Positions 35,941 to 47,739 of a stretch of DNA of 64,000 bases are shown here, one piece after another; position 1 is the stretch's first letter; every line of letters starts with the position of its first letter. The notes beneath the pieces are model-generated. The model did not search any database and was not told the origin of the DNA. It saw nothing but the letters and a program-made list of their open reading frames with translations. A program made the position numbers and the translations under genes. Source of the DNA: Hsuehochloa calcarea (lineage: Eukaryota > Streptophyta > Magnoliopsida > Poales > Poaceae); NCBI GenBank assembly GCA_036346395.1, contig CM070594.1, forward strand, positions 28,491,385 to 28,555,384, given 5' to 3'.

Positions 35941-38900
35941 GGTGGATCAACAACACTGAGTTTGGAGAGGTAGAAGTTATGCTGAGCTCGAGTCTGTGCC
36001 TTAGTAAAGAAATCTGCTAACTGAAGTTCCGAAGGCACATACTGAAGAGCAATAACTTGGTCTTGCACCTGCGATCGCATGTATGAAGCATCCACTCCAA
36101 TGTGCTTGGTAAGCTCATGTTTCACGGGATCACGAGCAATCTTGATCGCATCAAGACTATCTCGATAGAAGCGAGTCGGTCTTCAAAACGAAACACCAAA
36201 ATCGCAAGGAGCCACCGGCTGTGTGATCTCACCGTCAACATAGCCATGGTTTCAACTCACCTCGGCCTTCGACGAAATCGCAGCTTGCTTCTTAGTCTTC
36301 CGTGCAATCAAGGAGGAACCAAGGAAACACAAGAGGCGAGAAGAGACCGCGATCGTAATGATCGCTAGCCCACGCCGCATCGTAGTACGTCTCAAGTCAG
36401 AAGAATCGAACGAAAAGAAAAGACGCCGAGCGAGGGTTCCACGAAGATATCAAGAACACGAAGAAGGTGATCAGAGCGGAGCCGAGTAGGAGCGTAGACA
36501 AACCGACTCGGGATGTGAATGGGTGAGAAATGTCGTCGAGTAATCCCAAGGTAGACGAGGCTCCCGGCAATATGGCGATAGCGAAGGGATCTCAAGAGGC
36601 TCACCATCGAGGGCGAAGGTGAACACCTAACTCCATAGGAGTATCCACTACGAGTGATCAAAATGAGACAAGCACGAGTAAGGATATCCTCAAGGTACTT
36701 CTCGGGAGAGATAGTAGCCCTCAGCGTGAAGTGATCTCAATCCCAAGGAAGTAACGAAGAGGCCCAAATCGGACATCAAGAATCGCCATCGAGACACTCC
36801 TTCACAAAGGCAATGTACTTGAGAGTCATCTCCAAGAATGATCATGTCATCCACATATAGAAGGAGGAGCGTCCACCCCGTGGAGAGGTGTGAACAAAGA
36901 GAGCGGTCGTGAGCACCGCAGAGAAGCCACAAAAGCGTAGTAACAGCAGAGGAGAAGCAACAAACCAAGCACGCGGGGCTTGTTTTAGCCCATAGAGAGA
37001 ACGACGAAGGCGACAAACCGCACCATCGAGACGAATACCTGGTGGTGCATGTAGACCTCCTCACGCAACTCGCCATCGAGAAAGGCATTCTTAACATCCA
37101 ATCGAGAGACGGCCATCAAGCAAGCAGAGGCCACAAAGCAAGGAGAGTACGAGCGGTGGTCATGTGAGCAACAGGGCGAAAGTCTCATCGTAGTCGCGAC
37201 CATGCTCCTCGCTGAAAACCACGCTACTACAAGACGAGCCTTGTAGCGCCAAGAGAACCATCCGAGCGAAGTCTTTATCTTGTACACCCATTTACACGTG
37301 ATAGAGTAACATGTGCGAGCAAGGGCACAAGATCCCAAGTGCTAGCGCGCCAAAGCAAGAATCTCCTCAGACATCGCAAGCTGCCACTCGGGTGCGCGCA
37401 AAGACCTTCACTGTAGGTCGTAGGCTCGAAAGAGCAACAAGAAGAAACCATAGCGCAGCGCCTTTGATAGCGTGACGATCACGAAGAGCATATCCGAAGG
37501 AGAAGACGAGCCGGACCCAAGAATGATGGAGAGAAGGAGGAGGCCGAGGACGGCGAGAGTAGTGCAAGGGTAAAGATGGAGCCTCAACAAAGGAGCGAGA
37601 AGGAAGATCCGGTGGAGGCGGAATAGATGGAGCCGGAGGGAGTAGATGGAGGATGAGGTGAAACATGGTGGAAAGTCGAGAGTCGGGAAAATCGAAGGAG
37701 ATCGACTCAAAGAAGAGAATCCGGCCGACAGCTGGGGCCCGAGGGTAGTAAGGACGGACTCCAAAAGTGACATCCCGAGAAATCCTCATCTCACGAGCAA
37801 TGTGGTCATAACAACGATAACCCTTATGCTCAAGATCAGAGCTAAGAAAAACACACTCAACTCGACCGAAATCGGCCACCAAGTGCGCTCACGAGGTGGA
37901 AGGAGAACAAATGCATACGGACCCAAAATCGCGAAGATGATCAGACTGAGCTCGACCAAAGAGACGCTAACAGAGGAACCTCAAGAGCGAGAGAAAGTCA
38001 GAGGTTGATCGAAAAGCGGCGAGAAACAAAGCGACCTCGGCCAGTGAGGGAACAGAGGAGGCAAGCATGAGAGCGCGCGGTCTCAAGCAAGTGACGATGT
38101 TTACGCCAGAGACACCATTCGAAAGCGTGAGCACCGTGACAAGAGTATCGAGGAAGAGTGCCCCGCTTCGGAGAAAACGACGTAAGCGCAAGAGAGATAC
38201 TCACCAAGCAGAGTCGGCCACGAAAAACACGAATGATCGAATCAAACTGAGTCGCGAACCATGGTGGCGAACATCCGATAAATAGAAAGAACTCGTTTGC
38301 GCTCGGACATGAAGTAGATCCAAGTATAACGAATAATCATCAATAAAGATCACATAATAGCGATGACCCCTTTCAAACGGCGAGCTTGGACCCCAAACAT
38401 CGAGTGAACAAGATCAAAAGGACAAGTAGAAATAGAATCACTAGCGGGATAGGGAAGCCGCAATGCTGCCAAGCTTACAACCCATACAATGTAACGATGT
38501 GTCCCGTAAATGCACTCCAAGAACACCACGACCAACTAAAGACGATAGACGCGAGCCACGAGATGACCGAGACGATGGTGCCACCGAGCAAAAGATGTAG
38601 TGGAGGATGCAAAGAAGCGCAGAGGTAGTGGTAGTGGCCGATCGGTCAGCGGAGTCGTGAAGGAAGATGAAGCGGTCGAGCTCCCAAAGACGCCTGCGAA
38701 TCACGGCGCCGAGGGCCGCATGCCAAGCGAGTCCCCTGTCGGGCGGTCCTGAACACAACAAGAGTCGGACTCAAGAACAACACGACAGGTTGTGATCGGT
38801 GATCGACCAAATGACATAAGCCGCATAGTGGTGAGGAACATGAGAGACTGCAGGAACATGAAAAGAAGAAGGAAAGGATGCCTCGGCTGTATCGGAAGAG

Positions 38901-40093
38901 AGTACCATCTGCCGATCAAGCAGTGGAAGAAAAATCGGTGGACCGCACGAAATAAGCGGGTAGAATCGTGTCATGTGAAAAGAAGCACCAGAGTCCAAGA
39001 TCCACGAGACAAGATACCCGACGAGGAGGAGGCGGAGGCGAGGAAGATCTGGGAGAAGCAAGAGCAGACGAGCGAGAAACCCGAGGAGTCCGAGGATGAG
39101 CCGACACCGAGGCGTCAAGCGGCCGAGAGAAGCTGGCGTGTGGCATCACCGAGGAGCCCCGCGCGAGAGGGCCATCCCCGAGGGAGGAACCTCCAGAGCC
39201 CTTCTGGGACGCCCGCCCGACGACTCGGGTCCCTCCTCCGCTTGTAACAATCTCGATACATGGCAAAGACGCCGACAAGAGGGTGCAGTGGAGACCCGCA
39301 GAGAAACAAGCAGCACCGGAGGAGCCGGAGAAGGGTCACTGGCCGCTTGAAGAGGCGCAAAGCTGAGCAGACGTCAAGGCATAAAAGCAGATCGCATCCC
39401 GAGCCATGCCACGGTGGCGAGTCTCCTCAAACGCGACAATCGTGAGGCCTCCACCAAGCTCGGCGCGGTGGCGAAGTCAGAGCCGAGCACGCATAGCCTC
39501 GAACTCGTGCCGAGACGCGTCAGAAGTCGTAGGCGGTGAGTCTCCCGCGAGCGCCGGCCGCGACACAAGCAGGACAGTCCGGCAGACATCCGCCCCAAAG
39601 AGTCAAGCCGACGCCACACCTCGACAACCGGTAGAAGTCATCAACGGTGGCATCAAGGCCGCCAAGAGAATGTGCACGTGCACAATCGAGATACATAGCA
39701 TCGCTCGTCGGTGCAGCGTGAGCTCGGAGGCGCCCCACATAAGCCGTGGTCGTTGGCGCCCGCCACATCCATAGAGATGGTCACGCATGCTACCCACTAG
39801 GATGGCGTAGCACGAGCCTCGACCTCCCGCGGCGCTCGTGGCGTGTACCTCGATCGGTAGAGCTCTAGCGCCTCCATGCAAAGATTGTTGACCTCACGCC
39901 GCCCACCCGCACTAGCGAGAGAGAAATGGTAGTCTTGGCGGTGTAGGACGAGGCGACAGTGTCGCCACCAGATGAGATGACCACGAGACGCTGGCCGCTG
40001 AGGTGAATCTTGAGGTGAACGGCCCACTCCGAAAGTTCGTCCCATCAAAACGAATCGGGGGCGGGATGGCGAATGAGCCTCCTTAGAAGCCAT
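35941..40093 (-). pseudogene. Copia gag-pol polyprotein, many frameshifts
   Basis: Domains appear in copia order on the minus strand. Gag starts MASKEAHSPSRPRF (40093) and reads on in a shifted frame as FDGTNF. The protease active site is WILDSGASFHMT (near 38980-39005). The integrase zinc region includes CMGCKLG and PASDSISTCPFDLVHS (38400-38470). Reverse transcriptase has CKWVYKIKT (about 37280) and LLYVDDMIIL (about 36850), and RNase H ends DASYMRSQVQDQV..YVPSELQLADFFTKA (36090-35980). Frames change every 50-300 bp through small indels, unusual for an element with identical LTRs. Either the parent was already defective and was mobilised in trans, or the consensus is faulty. Confidence 0.9.
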
Positions 40094-40170
40094 TTCTTTT
40101 TTTTTTTTTTTTCGCTTTTTTCTTCTTTTTTTTTTTTTTTCTTTTTTCTTCCTTCTTTTTTTTCTTTCGG
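40090..40170 (-). repeat. Poly-T/poly-A tract before copia gag start
   Basis: About 80 bp of nearly pure T on the plus strand (A on the minus strand), directly upstream of the gag ATG. The leader between here and the PBS (40180-40784) is GC-rich with GCG/CGG runs and no gene. Confidence 0.85.
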
Positions 40171-40795
40171 GCCGTCCAAAGAAAAAGAAAAGCACGGTGA
40201 GAGGAACCTTAGGTTCCTCCTGATCCTCCGATCTCCGGCGACGGCAAGGGCGCGCCTTCGGAGCTTGAGCGGCAGCGACGGCGGCGCGGCGGCGCCTCGG
40301 AAAGCGGAAGCGGCAGTGGCGCTTCATGCTACGAGAGCGGCGCAGGCGCGATGGCGCCTTCAGCGCTTGAGAGGTATGGCGCTTCGAGCCGCCGGCCGAG
40401 GCCGAGCGAAGGGAAGCGACGGCAGCAGGCGCCTCGGCCGGAATGGAAATGGCGGCAGTGGCGCTTCAGCGGAGAAGGCAGCAGCACTGGCAGCGAGGCG
40501 GACGACGGCGGCGCTTCGGCTAGCCTTCGGCCTGACGCCGAGGCCGAAGTCCGCAGCTGGAGCGGCGGCGGCCACGAGGCGGCAAGAAGGAGGATCGACG
40601 CCGAGGCCGAGTCCGCAGCCGGAGGCGGCCGACCGGCCGGCGAGCTTAGCGTCGGCCGGCGGGCCGGGCAGAAGCGGACAGCCAGCGGCGGCGGCTCTGA
40701 GAGCGGCAGCGCAGCTACGGAGCGGCGGCGGCATGGCTCTGATGGGGCGGCGGTAGTGGCTAAGGTAGGGTTTCAAAACCCTAGCTCTGATACCA

Positions 40796-40904
40796 TGTTT
40801 GGATATATCAATCTATGTATTCCAAGGGGCCAAAGGCCAATATATAACAAGTACAATGATGGGACAAATGCAAATAACACCCTACACAATATATATATCT
40901 AACA
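40796..40904 (-). repeat. Copia 5' LTR, 109 bp
   Basis: Identical to 35815-35923. The primer-binding site lies immediately to its left on the plus map. Confidence 0.95.
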
Positions 40905-43900
40905 TAGATAACATTTCTAACTAATATATAAGGAAACTAATCAACTATTTAAAGAAATAGATCTTAATTAACTAATAGATAATCTTCCTAACCCATAGTT
41001 ATTAAGTCGGCAAGTCGACACTACTCTCGTAGTGACCGACTTACCGACTTACCGACTAGTCGACAGGTACTGTTCATATGACAGTGATATGTATGTACAC
41101 ATGTATATATATTATATACCTTGTATTGCAGTGATTGAAAAGTACATATATAGCTTGAATTAAAGAGAGGATCGATGACTTACATGTTTTGAGTGCAAAC
41201 CCCCTTCGTTTGACTTGTTGAAGTATGATTTGAGACCTTCATACTACAAAGTACAAAATTAAAAAACAAGAATGAGCATGAGCATATGCTGATTGATGAA
41301 GATAAACTGTGATAAACTCATACAATATGGCAATACCTTCAAGGGAGAGCAATATAGTAACATGAATTAAGGAGAATAATATAAAGCATACAACATAACA
41401 ACAAATAAATGAGCAATTGGGAAATTAAGCATCTAAAACATCAAGTTCTCAATGACAATAGCATTCTACACGATAGTTAAGTAACACAACAACAAGGTCT
41501 CAAGTCTCAAATAGCAAAAGTAACGCATAATCATCACAATCCATCAACATGGCTTAACACAAGCCTCAAATCAAATGTCATCCAACTCAATATCATCGAA
41601 ATGGCTCGCGTTTCCACTCGGTTCACCACTCTCATGAGTAGGACTAGGTGAAGATTCGCCAAAATCATCAATGTCCTCATCATCAAGCACAAAGTTATCG
41701 TCATCACCATCATCTTCATTGCCGGGCTCCGACTCATCATTAACCACCCTTGTTGTACGAGCAACACAACGAGAATAACCTATGACCTTACCATGAGCCC
41801 TCCTAGGAAAATTGCGACCTCAAAGTGCACTTGATGCACCAATGGCATCATCAACATGAGCCCATGTAAGATCACAGTTCCCATGATGAACTTCTTCGGC
41901 ACCAATATCAACCCACTCATTGTCCCAATGAAAATCATCTAGGAACAAGGGGTTGAAACCACGCCCTTCCTCTTGCATCCTTTGAAACCGACTAGTAATC
42001 TTTCGGTTGTATTGAATGTAGACCAAATCATTCAACCTCTTGTGCTCTAACCGGTTTCTCTTCTTGGTATGAATCTACAAATAACAAACAAAATAATTGA
42101 AGTATTGAACTATTGTCATGCACTCATACTAACGGCTCCAAAATGAACACTTGAGTAATTAAATACTTTATACTTACAAACTCAAAGGTGCTCCAATTGC
42201 GCTCACAACCAAAGGCTGAACAACAAAGACCAATTATACGCCTAGCAAATACTTGGAGCTCTAGAGTAACACCACCAAATGCACCCCACCAAAGAACTAG
42301 AAAGACAAGAATCATAGGCTATGATAGGTCTTGGAAAGAATGGAAGCTTAAAATTAAATTAAAGTAGTGATACTTACTAGGTGACTTATCCTTTTGTTGC
42401 TTGATTGTCAATTGACTTGAAAAGCCTCTTTGCATGTTCTCATAATCATCGGCTTGGTTGCTTATCTTGGCTTGCTTGTCGTTCTCAATGATCATCTTCT
42501 CAAGCACATCATTAAACATGATACGAAACCTAGAAGCATATCCTATTTCGGTCCTTCTAGTCTCAAAAAATATATTTGGATTCAAGAACAACGCAGCCCC
42601 GTACAACTTCTGCTCCATTTGGTCTTCCCACCTCCGATCTATGATTACTATCACCTTCCTGAGTAGTGATGGCTTGTTTTCCAAAGAGTCATTGATCTTC
42701 TTCTTTGCAAGATCCATGGCTGCGGTAACCTCTGGCATTGCCGGCTTCTCATCGCCGTCGACGATCCTCGGCACAACGATAAGTGGTTGCGACGCTCTAA
42801 TGCAATTTTCCACTGCATTCCAGAATCTATTAGCAATAACTGTTTCGCACACCTTTTTGCCTACCTCTATGCTAGACAATTTGGATCTATTCCAATTACC
42901 AGTAACAAAGAGACCTTTCAAAGATGTCCTATGCCTCCACAAGCTCTGCAAAGTGATGAAAGCTATAGCAAATCGAGTAACTGCAGGTCTCACAAGGTCC
43001 CTCCCACTTGGCATCTCCCTCATCTTGTCAAGAGCCCTTTCATGTCTGTAAATAAACGTGGTCACACGCTTGGCTTGTACAATGCACTTCTTGAACTCTG
43101 TTATCTTCCCAATATTCTTCAACATGAGATCCAAGCAATGAACTGCACAAGGGGTCCAAAATAGAGTAGGAATCCTCTCCATTAGAAGTATGCCTGACGC
43201 CTTCAAGTTAGCACCATTATCTGTGACCACCTGAACAACATTTTCCCGACCAATCTTATTGATCTTCGTCTCCAATAAATTTGCTAACATGTGAGCATCG
43301 GCTGATTGACTGGAGGCATCAAAAGACTTCAAGAAGAAAGTCCCCTATGGACTATTAACAAGAAAATTAATCAACTGTCGTGTCCTCCTATCTGTCCAAC
43401 CATCTGACATAAGTGAGCAACCAAATTGTGTCCAAGCATACTCATGCTGAATCCTCAACTTGTCAGTATTCTTTTTGGCCTTCTCAAGCAAGGGTAGCCC
43501 CAAGTCATGGAAAGTAGGCGGCCGAAGCCTAGGACCATACTGCCCGATGGACTCAACCATAATCTCATAGCTTCTTTTGTTGGCGGCATTGAATGGTATG
43601 CCACATTCACTGAAGAAATCAACAATGTGTTCAGCCACCCTATCCTTTTCTTCCTTGGTCCTCATATTTTGCTCAATGGTAACTTGACCTTTACCCTTAT
43701 GTCTTTCCTCAACAACCACTTCAGGTGACTTCCGAATCATAGAAGCAACAGATTTAGTTACCTTCGGTGCAACTTGCTTTAAAAGCACCAACGCTGATTG
43801 CTTCCTTTTGGTGGAAGTCCCGGAGCTTGCAACTGTCCTTTAGCAGAGGAGCCTCTTGTGCTCCCTCTAGATGATGCCAGTTGTGCTTAGATTTCTTGAA

Positions 43901-43918
43901 CTTCATCACTTTCGCCTT

Positions 43919-44061
43919 TGTTATGAAATATTGTGTGTATATTGAAGAGCCCTAATGCGCAATATATATAGGAGTATAAGAGGTGTATACCATATACAGA
44001 TAAGGCAATACAAAAGACAGATAATAAAATACAAGTCCCTACTCTAACTCCTATTCTAACA
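43919..44061 (-). repeat. Small copia 3' LTR
   Basis: 143 bp, tgttatgaaatattg..tctaaca, followed by the C-rich complement of a polypurine tract. Confidence 0.9.
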
Positions 44062-44869
44062 CCCCCTCAAATGCAAGGCGTATACAATAGCATTGCATTT
44101 GGAAATGGTTGACACTAAAATATGGAAAATCCAAAGTCCGAGTCTTGATAATGTCGTCGTAGCATGCAGCTCTTGGAAAATATGTCGAATATCAAAAGAT
44201 CTCCCATCCGGGGTCGTGCAACAGCCCCTAAAGCACAAGGTGCACGGGCTGAAAAAGTCGATAGCGGCAACACACCGAAGAAGATGAAACCGACAAAAAA
44301 TCGAGAACGCTGTCAAGTCAAGCCGAATAGGAATAGGTGAAAGCATGACAAAGACAGGTCGAAGCCCGGACGCAAGAAGAAGGAAGAAGCGCGACCTTAG
44401 AAGCTTCGCAGCGGCTAAAAGAAGCGGCGGCATCATAACGACTTCTATGATCTGCACGTGACTTAGAAAGAAGAGCGGGAGCAGCGGCTGCTGCCATGCA
44501 TAAGGTAATTCCTATGATTCTATGACTCACAATAAATTTGTGAACTCGCATGGCTTAGATAAACTCAAATATTGAGTGGTACGGACTTGGATGGACGCAA
44601 CGGAAGAAACGACACGAAACAGGAAACACCTAAGGATAACTAGCAGCACCAGTTTTTTTTATTTTGGGCTGTAACCCGTTGGCCCATTAGAAAAGGAGGC
44701 ACATGGGAGGATTAGGGATTCCCTCCCCCTATTCTCCACCATCCGGCGGTGCACACGCGGACATGCAAAGCGCGGAGCCGACGAGGAAAGCGGTCGGCGA
44801 AGCTCATGCGGTCGTAGACGGCCGGGTCGGCGTCCTCCCACGAGACCTTGGGCACCTCCACGAGCCTGG

Positions 44870-45305
44870 TCTCGTGCAGATCCGAGAGCTGGTAGAAGCT
44901 GCCGCTGTGCCACCCCAAGCTGTTCCAGACACTCGGTGTCAAGCCGCCCAAAGGAATCCTGCTCTACGGCCTGCCCGGCACCAGCAAGACACTGCTCGTG
45001 CAAGCCATCGCGTCCAAGTCCGGCGCCAACTTCGTGGTCCATGATGGCCGAACAGAGCAAGGCCAACCTGCGGAAGGTTTTTGAGGAGGCGGAGGTGACG
45101 GCACCGTCGATCATCTTCAGGACGAGATCGACGCCATCATGCCCAACCGCGAGAAGACGCACGATGAGGTGGAACGCCACGTGGTGTCCCAGTTGCTCAC
45201 GCTCACGAACCTAGAGCGCCACATGGTGTCACGTCTCCTCACGCTCATGGACGGGCTCCGCCCCCGCGCGCAGGTCGTGGTCATCGGCGCCACTAACCGC
45301 CCCCA
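44870..45305 (+). pseudogene. CDC48/p97-like AAA ATPase fragment captured by copia
   Basis: Plus-strand pieces of the first AAA domain of CDC48: QIRELVE (about 44880), then in a new frame TLGVKPPKGILLYGLPGTSK (Walker A, with Ser for the usual Gly before Lys; about 44930-45000), a frame break, DEIDAIMPNREKTHDEVERH (Walker B region, about 45115-45180), VSQLLTLTNL, and a partly repeated copy MVSRLLTLMDGLRPRAQ..VIGATNRP (to 45305). It is antisense to the retroelement. The 'VSQLLTL' stretch is duplicated. There is no intron where host genes have them, fitting capture from processed RNA. Not functional as written. Confidence 0.75.
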
Positions 45306-45422
45306 CGGCGGAAAAACTACAACTAATGTAGCTACTCCCGGGAGCGGAGATTGCTCCTCCCGGGGGCAGCGGGCAACGGAAACAAGCTGGAGGCTAGGTT
45401 TAGAACCTTGGCTCTGATACCA

Positions 45423-45568
45423 TGTTATGAATATTGTGTGTATATTGAAGAGCCCTAATGGGCAATATATATATGAGTACAAGAGGTGTATACCATATAC
45501 AGATAAGGCAATACAAAAGACAGATAAGAAAATACAAAAGAGTCACTATTCTAACCCCTAATCTAACA
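45423..45568 (-). repeat. Small copia 5' LTR
   Basis: 146 bp, tgttatgaatattg..tctaaca, preceded on the plus map by the primer-binding site (complement of 45410-45422). Confidence 0.9.
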
Positions 45569-45955
45569 GCCTTCACCTTCACGTTTACCACCATCACCAT
45601 CACCATCACCTTCACCTTCATCATCTAGCTCAAAGGGTTTATTTCTAGCATTCTTGAACAAATACTCACGCATCTCTTTCATGATAGGTGTGGTTGTTTT
45701 TGGACATTTATCCACATCTCCATAGCCTCCCGCTAGGTGTTGCTTCAATCTTCGTACTCCAGTATGCATTTGCTTGCCGCAGCGTATGCATTGGACGATA
45801 TCTTTGTTTGTCAAGTTCGGCCAAAACCCGTATTGCCATGCTGGATCTTTTGACTTAGCCTTCCGCTTAGGACCATTAGCTGGATCATAACCTTTGGTGC
45901 CCGCTGTTGGATTTAGAGTTGAAATTGGAGTTAGAGTTGAAGATTGCTCTACCAT

Positions 45956-47056
45956 GAAGCCTACATATAGACAAAACAGAGAACTATCTTTAGTTCATAA
46001 AATCACAGTTCACAATCACACAAAATCACACAAATCACAAACTACATGATGCCTAGTTGCCTACATATTCCCGTGATCTCCTCTCCTCCTCCCTCGGTTC
46101 AATCTGCCTCTCCTCCTCCCTTGGTTCAATCGGCTGAATCCGATTCCCCTTTTCTCGGCCTCCCTCGGCCTCCCTTGGTTCAAACGGTGTCGGCGGCTCA
46201 GCTCCCCAGATCTCTCCTCTCCTCTCCTCTCCCTTGGTCTCTCCCTCGATCCCTCCATCACAACCAACCTCGGCGGCTCCCACCTCTCCTCGGCGGCTCG
46301 GCTCCTCGGTCCTCTCCTCCTCTCTAGCCACCGACCAAGCTCCCTCGCGGTCCCTCCCTTACCCCCAGTGCGCCGGCCGCCGGCCACCGAGCCCCTTACT
46401 CCAGCGGAACAGAGGAGAGGAAGAGGACCCGAGGAGAGGAAGAGGACCAGAGGAGAGGAGCATACCTGGGCCGCTGGGCGACGAAAGCTACGGCCAGGGC
46501 GGCGCGGAGGAGGGAGGATGAAGGCCGGAGACCGGATCTGGAGCTCTGCGGCGTTTGCACCTCTTCGAGCTCACGCGTGAGGCGAAGACCGGCGGCGCAG
46601 ACGAGGAAAGAGGACGAAGGCCGCCGGCGTGGTGGGAGCTGGCTCCGAGGGGCGAGGATGAATGCGTGAAGGCCCGGGCCAAGCGGGTGGGAGGTGGCCG
46701 ACGGGCAAGGAGACCGATCTGAGAGCTACGCCTCTTCGAGCTCACGCGTGAATAGTTATTCCCGCACATAACATGTACCTTGGAGGCAGGAATTCCCACA
46801 CGATTCTGAGGCGTATAGCAGTAGGAAGAGATCCAAGGCCGAGCACGAGGAATGGTTGAAAGAGGAGATTTGTGTAGAATTTTGAGGACATATAGCATCA
46901 TTGGAGAAAAAACAAAATCGAGTCCTCAACCAATCATAAGCCACCCCGTTATTTTGGGAGCGGTCCCCCTCGACGTCGGAGTAGTTGCATGCCCACGCCA
47001 CTTTCTGAACATAGCAACGTCCAATTACCTATCGACGATATCTAGGTAATATACAT
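45956..47056. other. hAT leader and CACTA internal sequence
   Basis: 46040-46340 is C/T-rich with 'ccctcggttcaatc' repeats, and 46380-46740 is GC-rich with 'gaggagagg' repeats; both look like leader or promoter sequence of the hAT gene. 46760-46990 is homologous (plus strand) to the complement of 57990-58100 in CACTA no. 2 (shared VGRDPRP-type segment after a Leu-rich block), so CACTA no. 1 resumes about here. No intact ORF. Confidence 0.5.
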
Positions 47057-47258
47057 TGTTAGACATGATGGACAGGATAGTGCCTCGGCTTCCTACATGC
47101 ATGACGCCTTCTCTTCCGAGGGATCACGCATTCACATGATAGTTGTACGCATTCACATGATAGCTATACACGTTCACATGATAGCTGTAGTCTATATATA
47201 TGTAATTCATGTACTCTGATTTCAACAATCAAAGATAGCGTTACTTTCCTCGCTTACA
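47057..47258 (+). repeat. TRIM left LTR
   Basis: 202 bp, tgttagacatgatggacagg to ..ttcctcgcttaca. Followed by gggtataagagcgg, a variant of the tRNA-Met primer site. Confidence 0.9.
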
Positions 47259-47739
47259 GGGTATAAGAGCGGTGCCGCTCCTGAGCCACCGCCTCACGAC
47301 TTCCGTACCCCCCGAGAGATGATCTCATCTCCATGATCTCTCTCGGGGGCTGCGCAACCCATAGTTTAAGTCATGTCACCGATCATCCGATCGGCTACCT
47401 ATTAGAGTTTTCCCCAGTCATCTTCAAATCGGGGTTTTCTCTTTTTTTCGATCATAGATCGGTTTGCGTCGCCCTGCCGACCCGTCGATGTTCCTCGGCT
47501 TTGGACTTCACTGCCTTGGCTTTGACCTCTCCGGCGCCTCCTCTCTTCCGATGACGTTGTGGCGTGATGCGGTGCGCTCATCGACACGGCCCTCCCTCCA
47601 CGGCCTTCCGAGCACCCCGTCTACCGTCGTCATCACGCCGGATCATCATCGCCAGACCGTCGTCCGCGAGACTTCCGTCTTCAACGAATTTAGGTCCAGT
47701 CTGAATATCCGCCTTTGCGATGTTCCGACTGTGGGAGCG

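Larger units (their letters stand above)
35815..40904 (-). mobile_element. Copia LTR retrotransposon, 5,090 bp, complete ends
   Basis: LTRs at 35815-35923 and 40796-40904 are 109 bp and identical by eye. A perfect 5-bp target duplication (tagat, 35810-35814 and 40905-40909) frames the element. On the minus strand the primer site TGGTATCAGAGC (40784-40795) abuts the 5' LTR, and a G-rich polypurine tract (complement of 35924-35931) abuts the 3' LTR. LTR identity implies very recent insertion, yet the internal reading frame is heavily broken. Confidence 0.95.
34118..40995 (-). mobile_element. Non-autonomous LTR retroelement, interrupted by a copia
   Basis: Two LTRs enclose only about 830 bp of internal sequence (34615-35448) with a tRNA-Met-type primer site (minus strand TGGTATCAGAGCCAACC at 35430-35446, three bases from the LTR) and one small gag-like ORF. 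Its 5' LTR is split by the 5.1-kb copia at 35815-40904. No target duplication could be matched at the outer edges (catac versus tagtt), so the outer borders are approximate. Confidence 0.75.
43919..45568 (-). mobile_element. Small copia-type element, 1,650 bp, with captured gene piece
   Basis: LTRs at 43919-44061 and 45423-45568 (about 90 percent alike by eye), a perfect 5-bp target duplication gcctt (43914-43918, 45569-45573), a minus-strand primer site TGGTATCAGAGCCAAGG next to the 5' LTR, and a polypurine tract next to the 3' LTR. The internal part holds no polymerase. It holds a CDC48-like AAA ATPase fragment on the opposite strand. The element interrupts the hAT transposase exon just after the BED finger. 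Confidence 0.92.
41571..45955 (-). pseudogene. hAT transposase with BED finger, split by copia
   Basis: Minus-strand gene. The BED zinc finger is at 45955-45569 (CIRCGKQMHTG..RLKQHLAGG). Coding resumes beyond the inserted element at 43918 and runs 43791-42319 in one frame with a single TAG (43345-43347) between FLVNSP and GTFFLKSF. That part has the DUF659 core: first Asp in LMSDGWTDRRTR, second in VTDNGANLKASG, and CAVHCLDLML. A spliced exon (about 42315-42180) has the C-terminal Glu in CERNWSTFEF. Further exons (42060-41820, 41760-41571) end in an acidic tail and a TGA. Apart from the insertion and one stop it is well preserved. Terminal repeats were not found; tagttattaagtcggcaagt at 40996 is a candidate end without partner. 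Confidence 0.85.

Noticed and set aside
34113..41000. Target duplication for the short non-autonomous LTR element
   Set aside because: Flanks catac and tagtt do not match, so no duplication is claimed.
40996..41060. hAT terminal inverted repeat starting tagttattaagtcggcaag
   Set aside because: No inverted partner was found beyond the BED exon, and no 8-bp duplication could be matched.
46053..46387. Overlapping ORFs in the C/T-rich leader near the hAT gene
   Set aside because: Arise from simple 'cctccctcgg' repeats on both strands; no domain.
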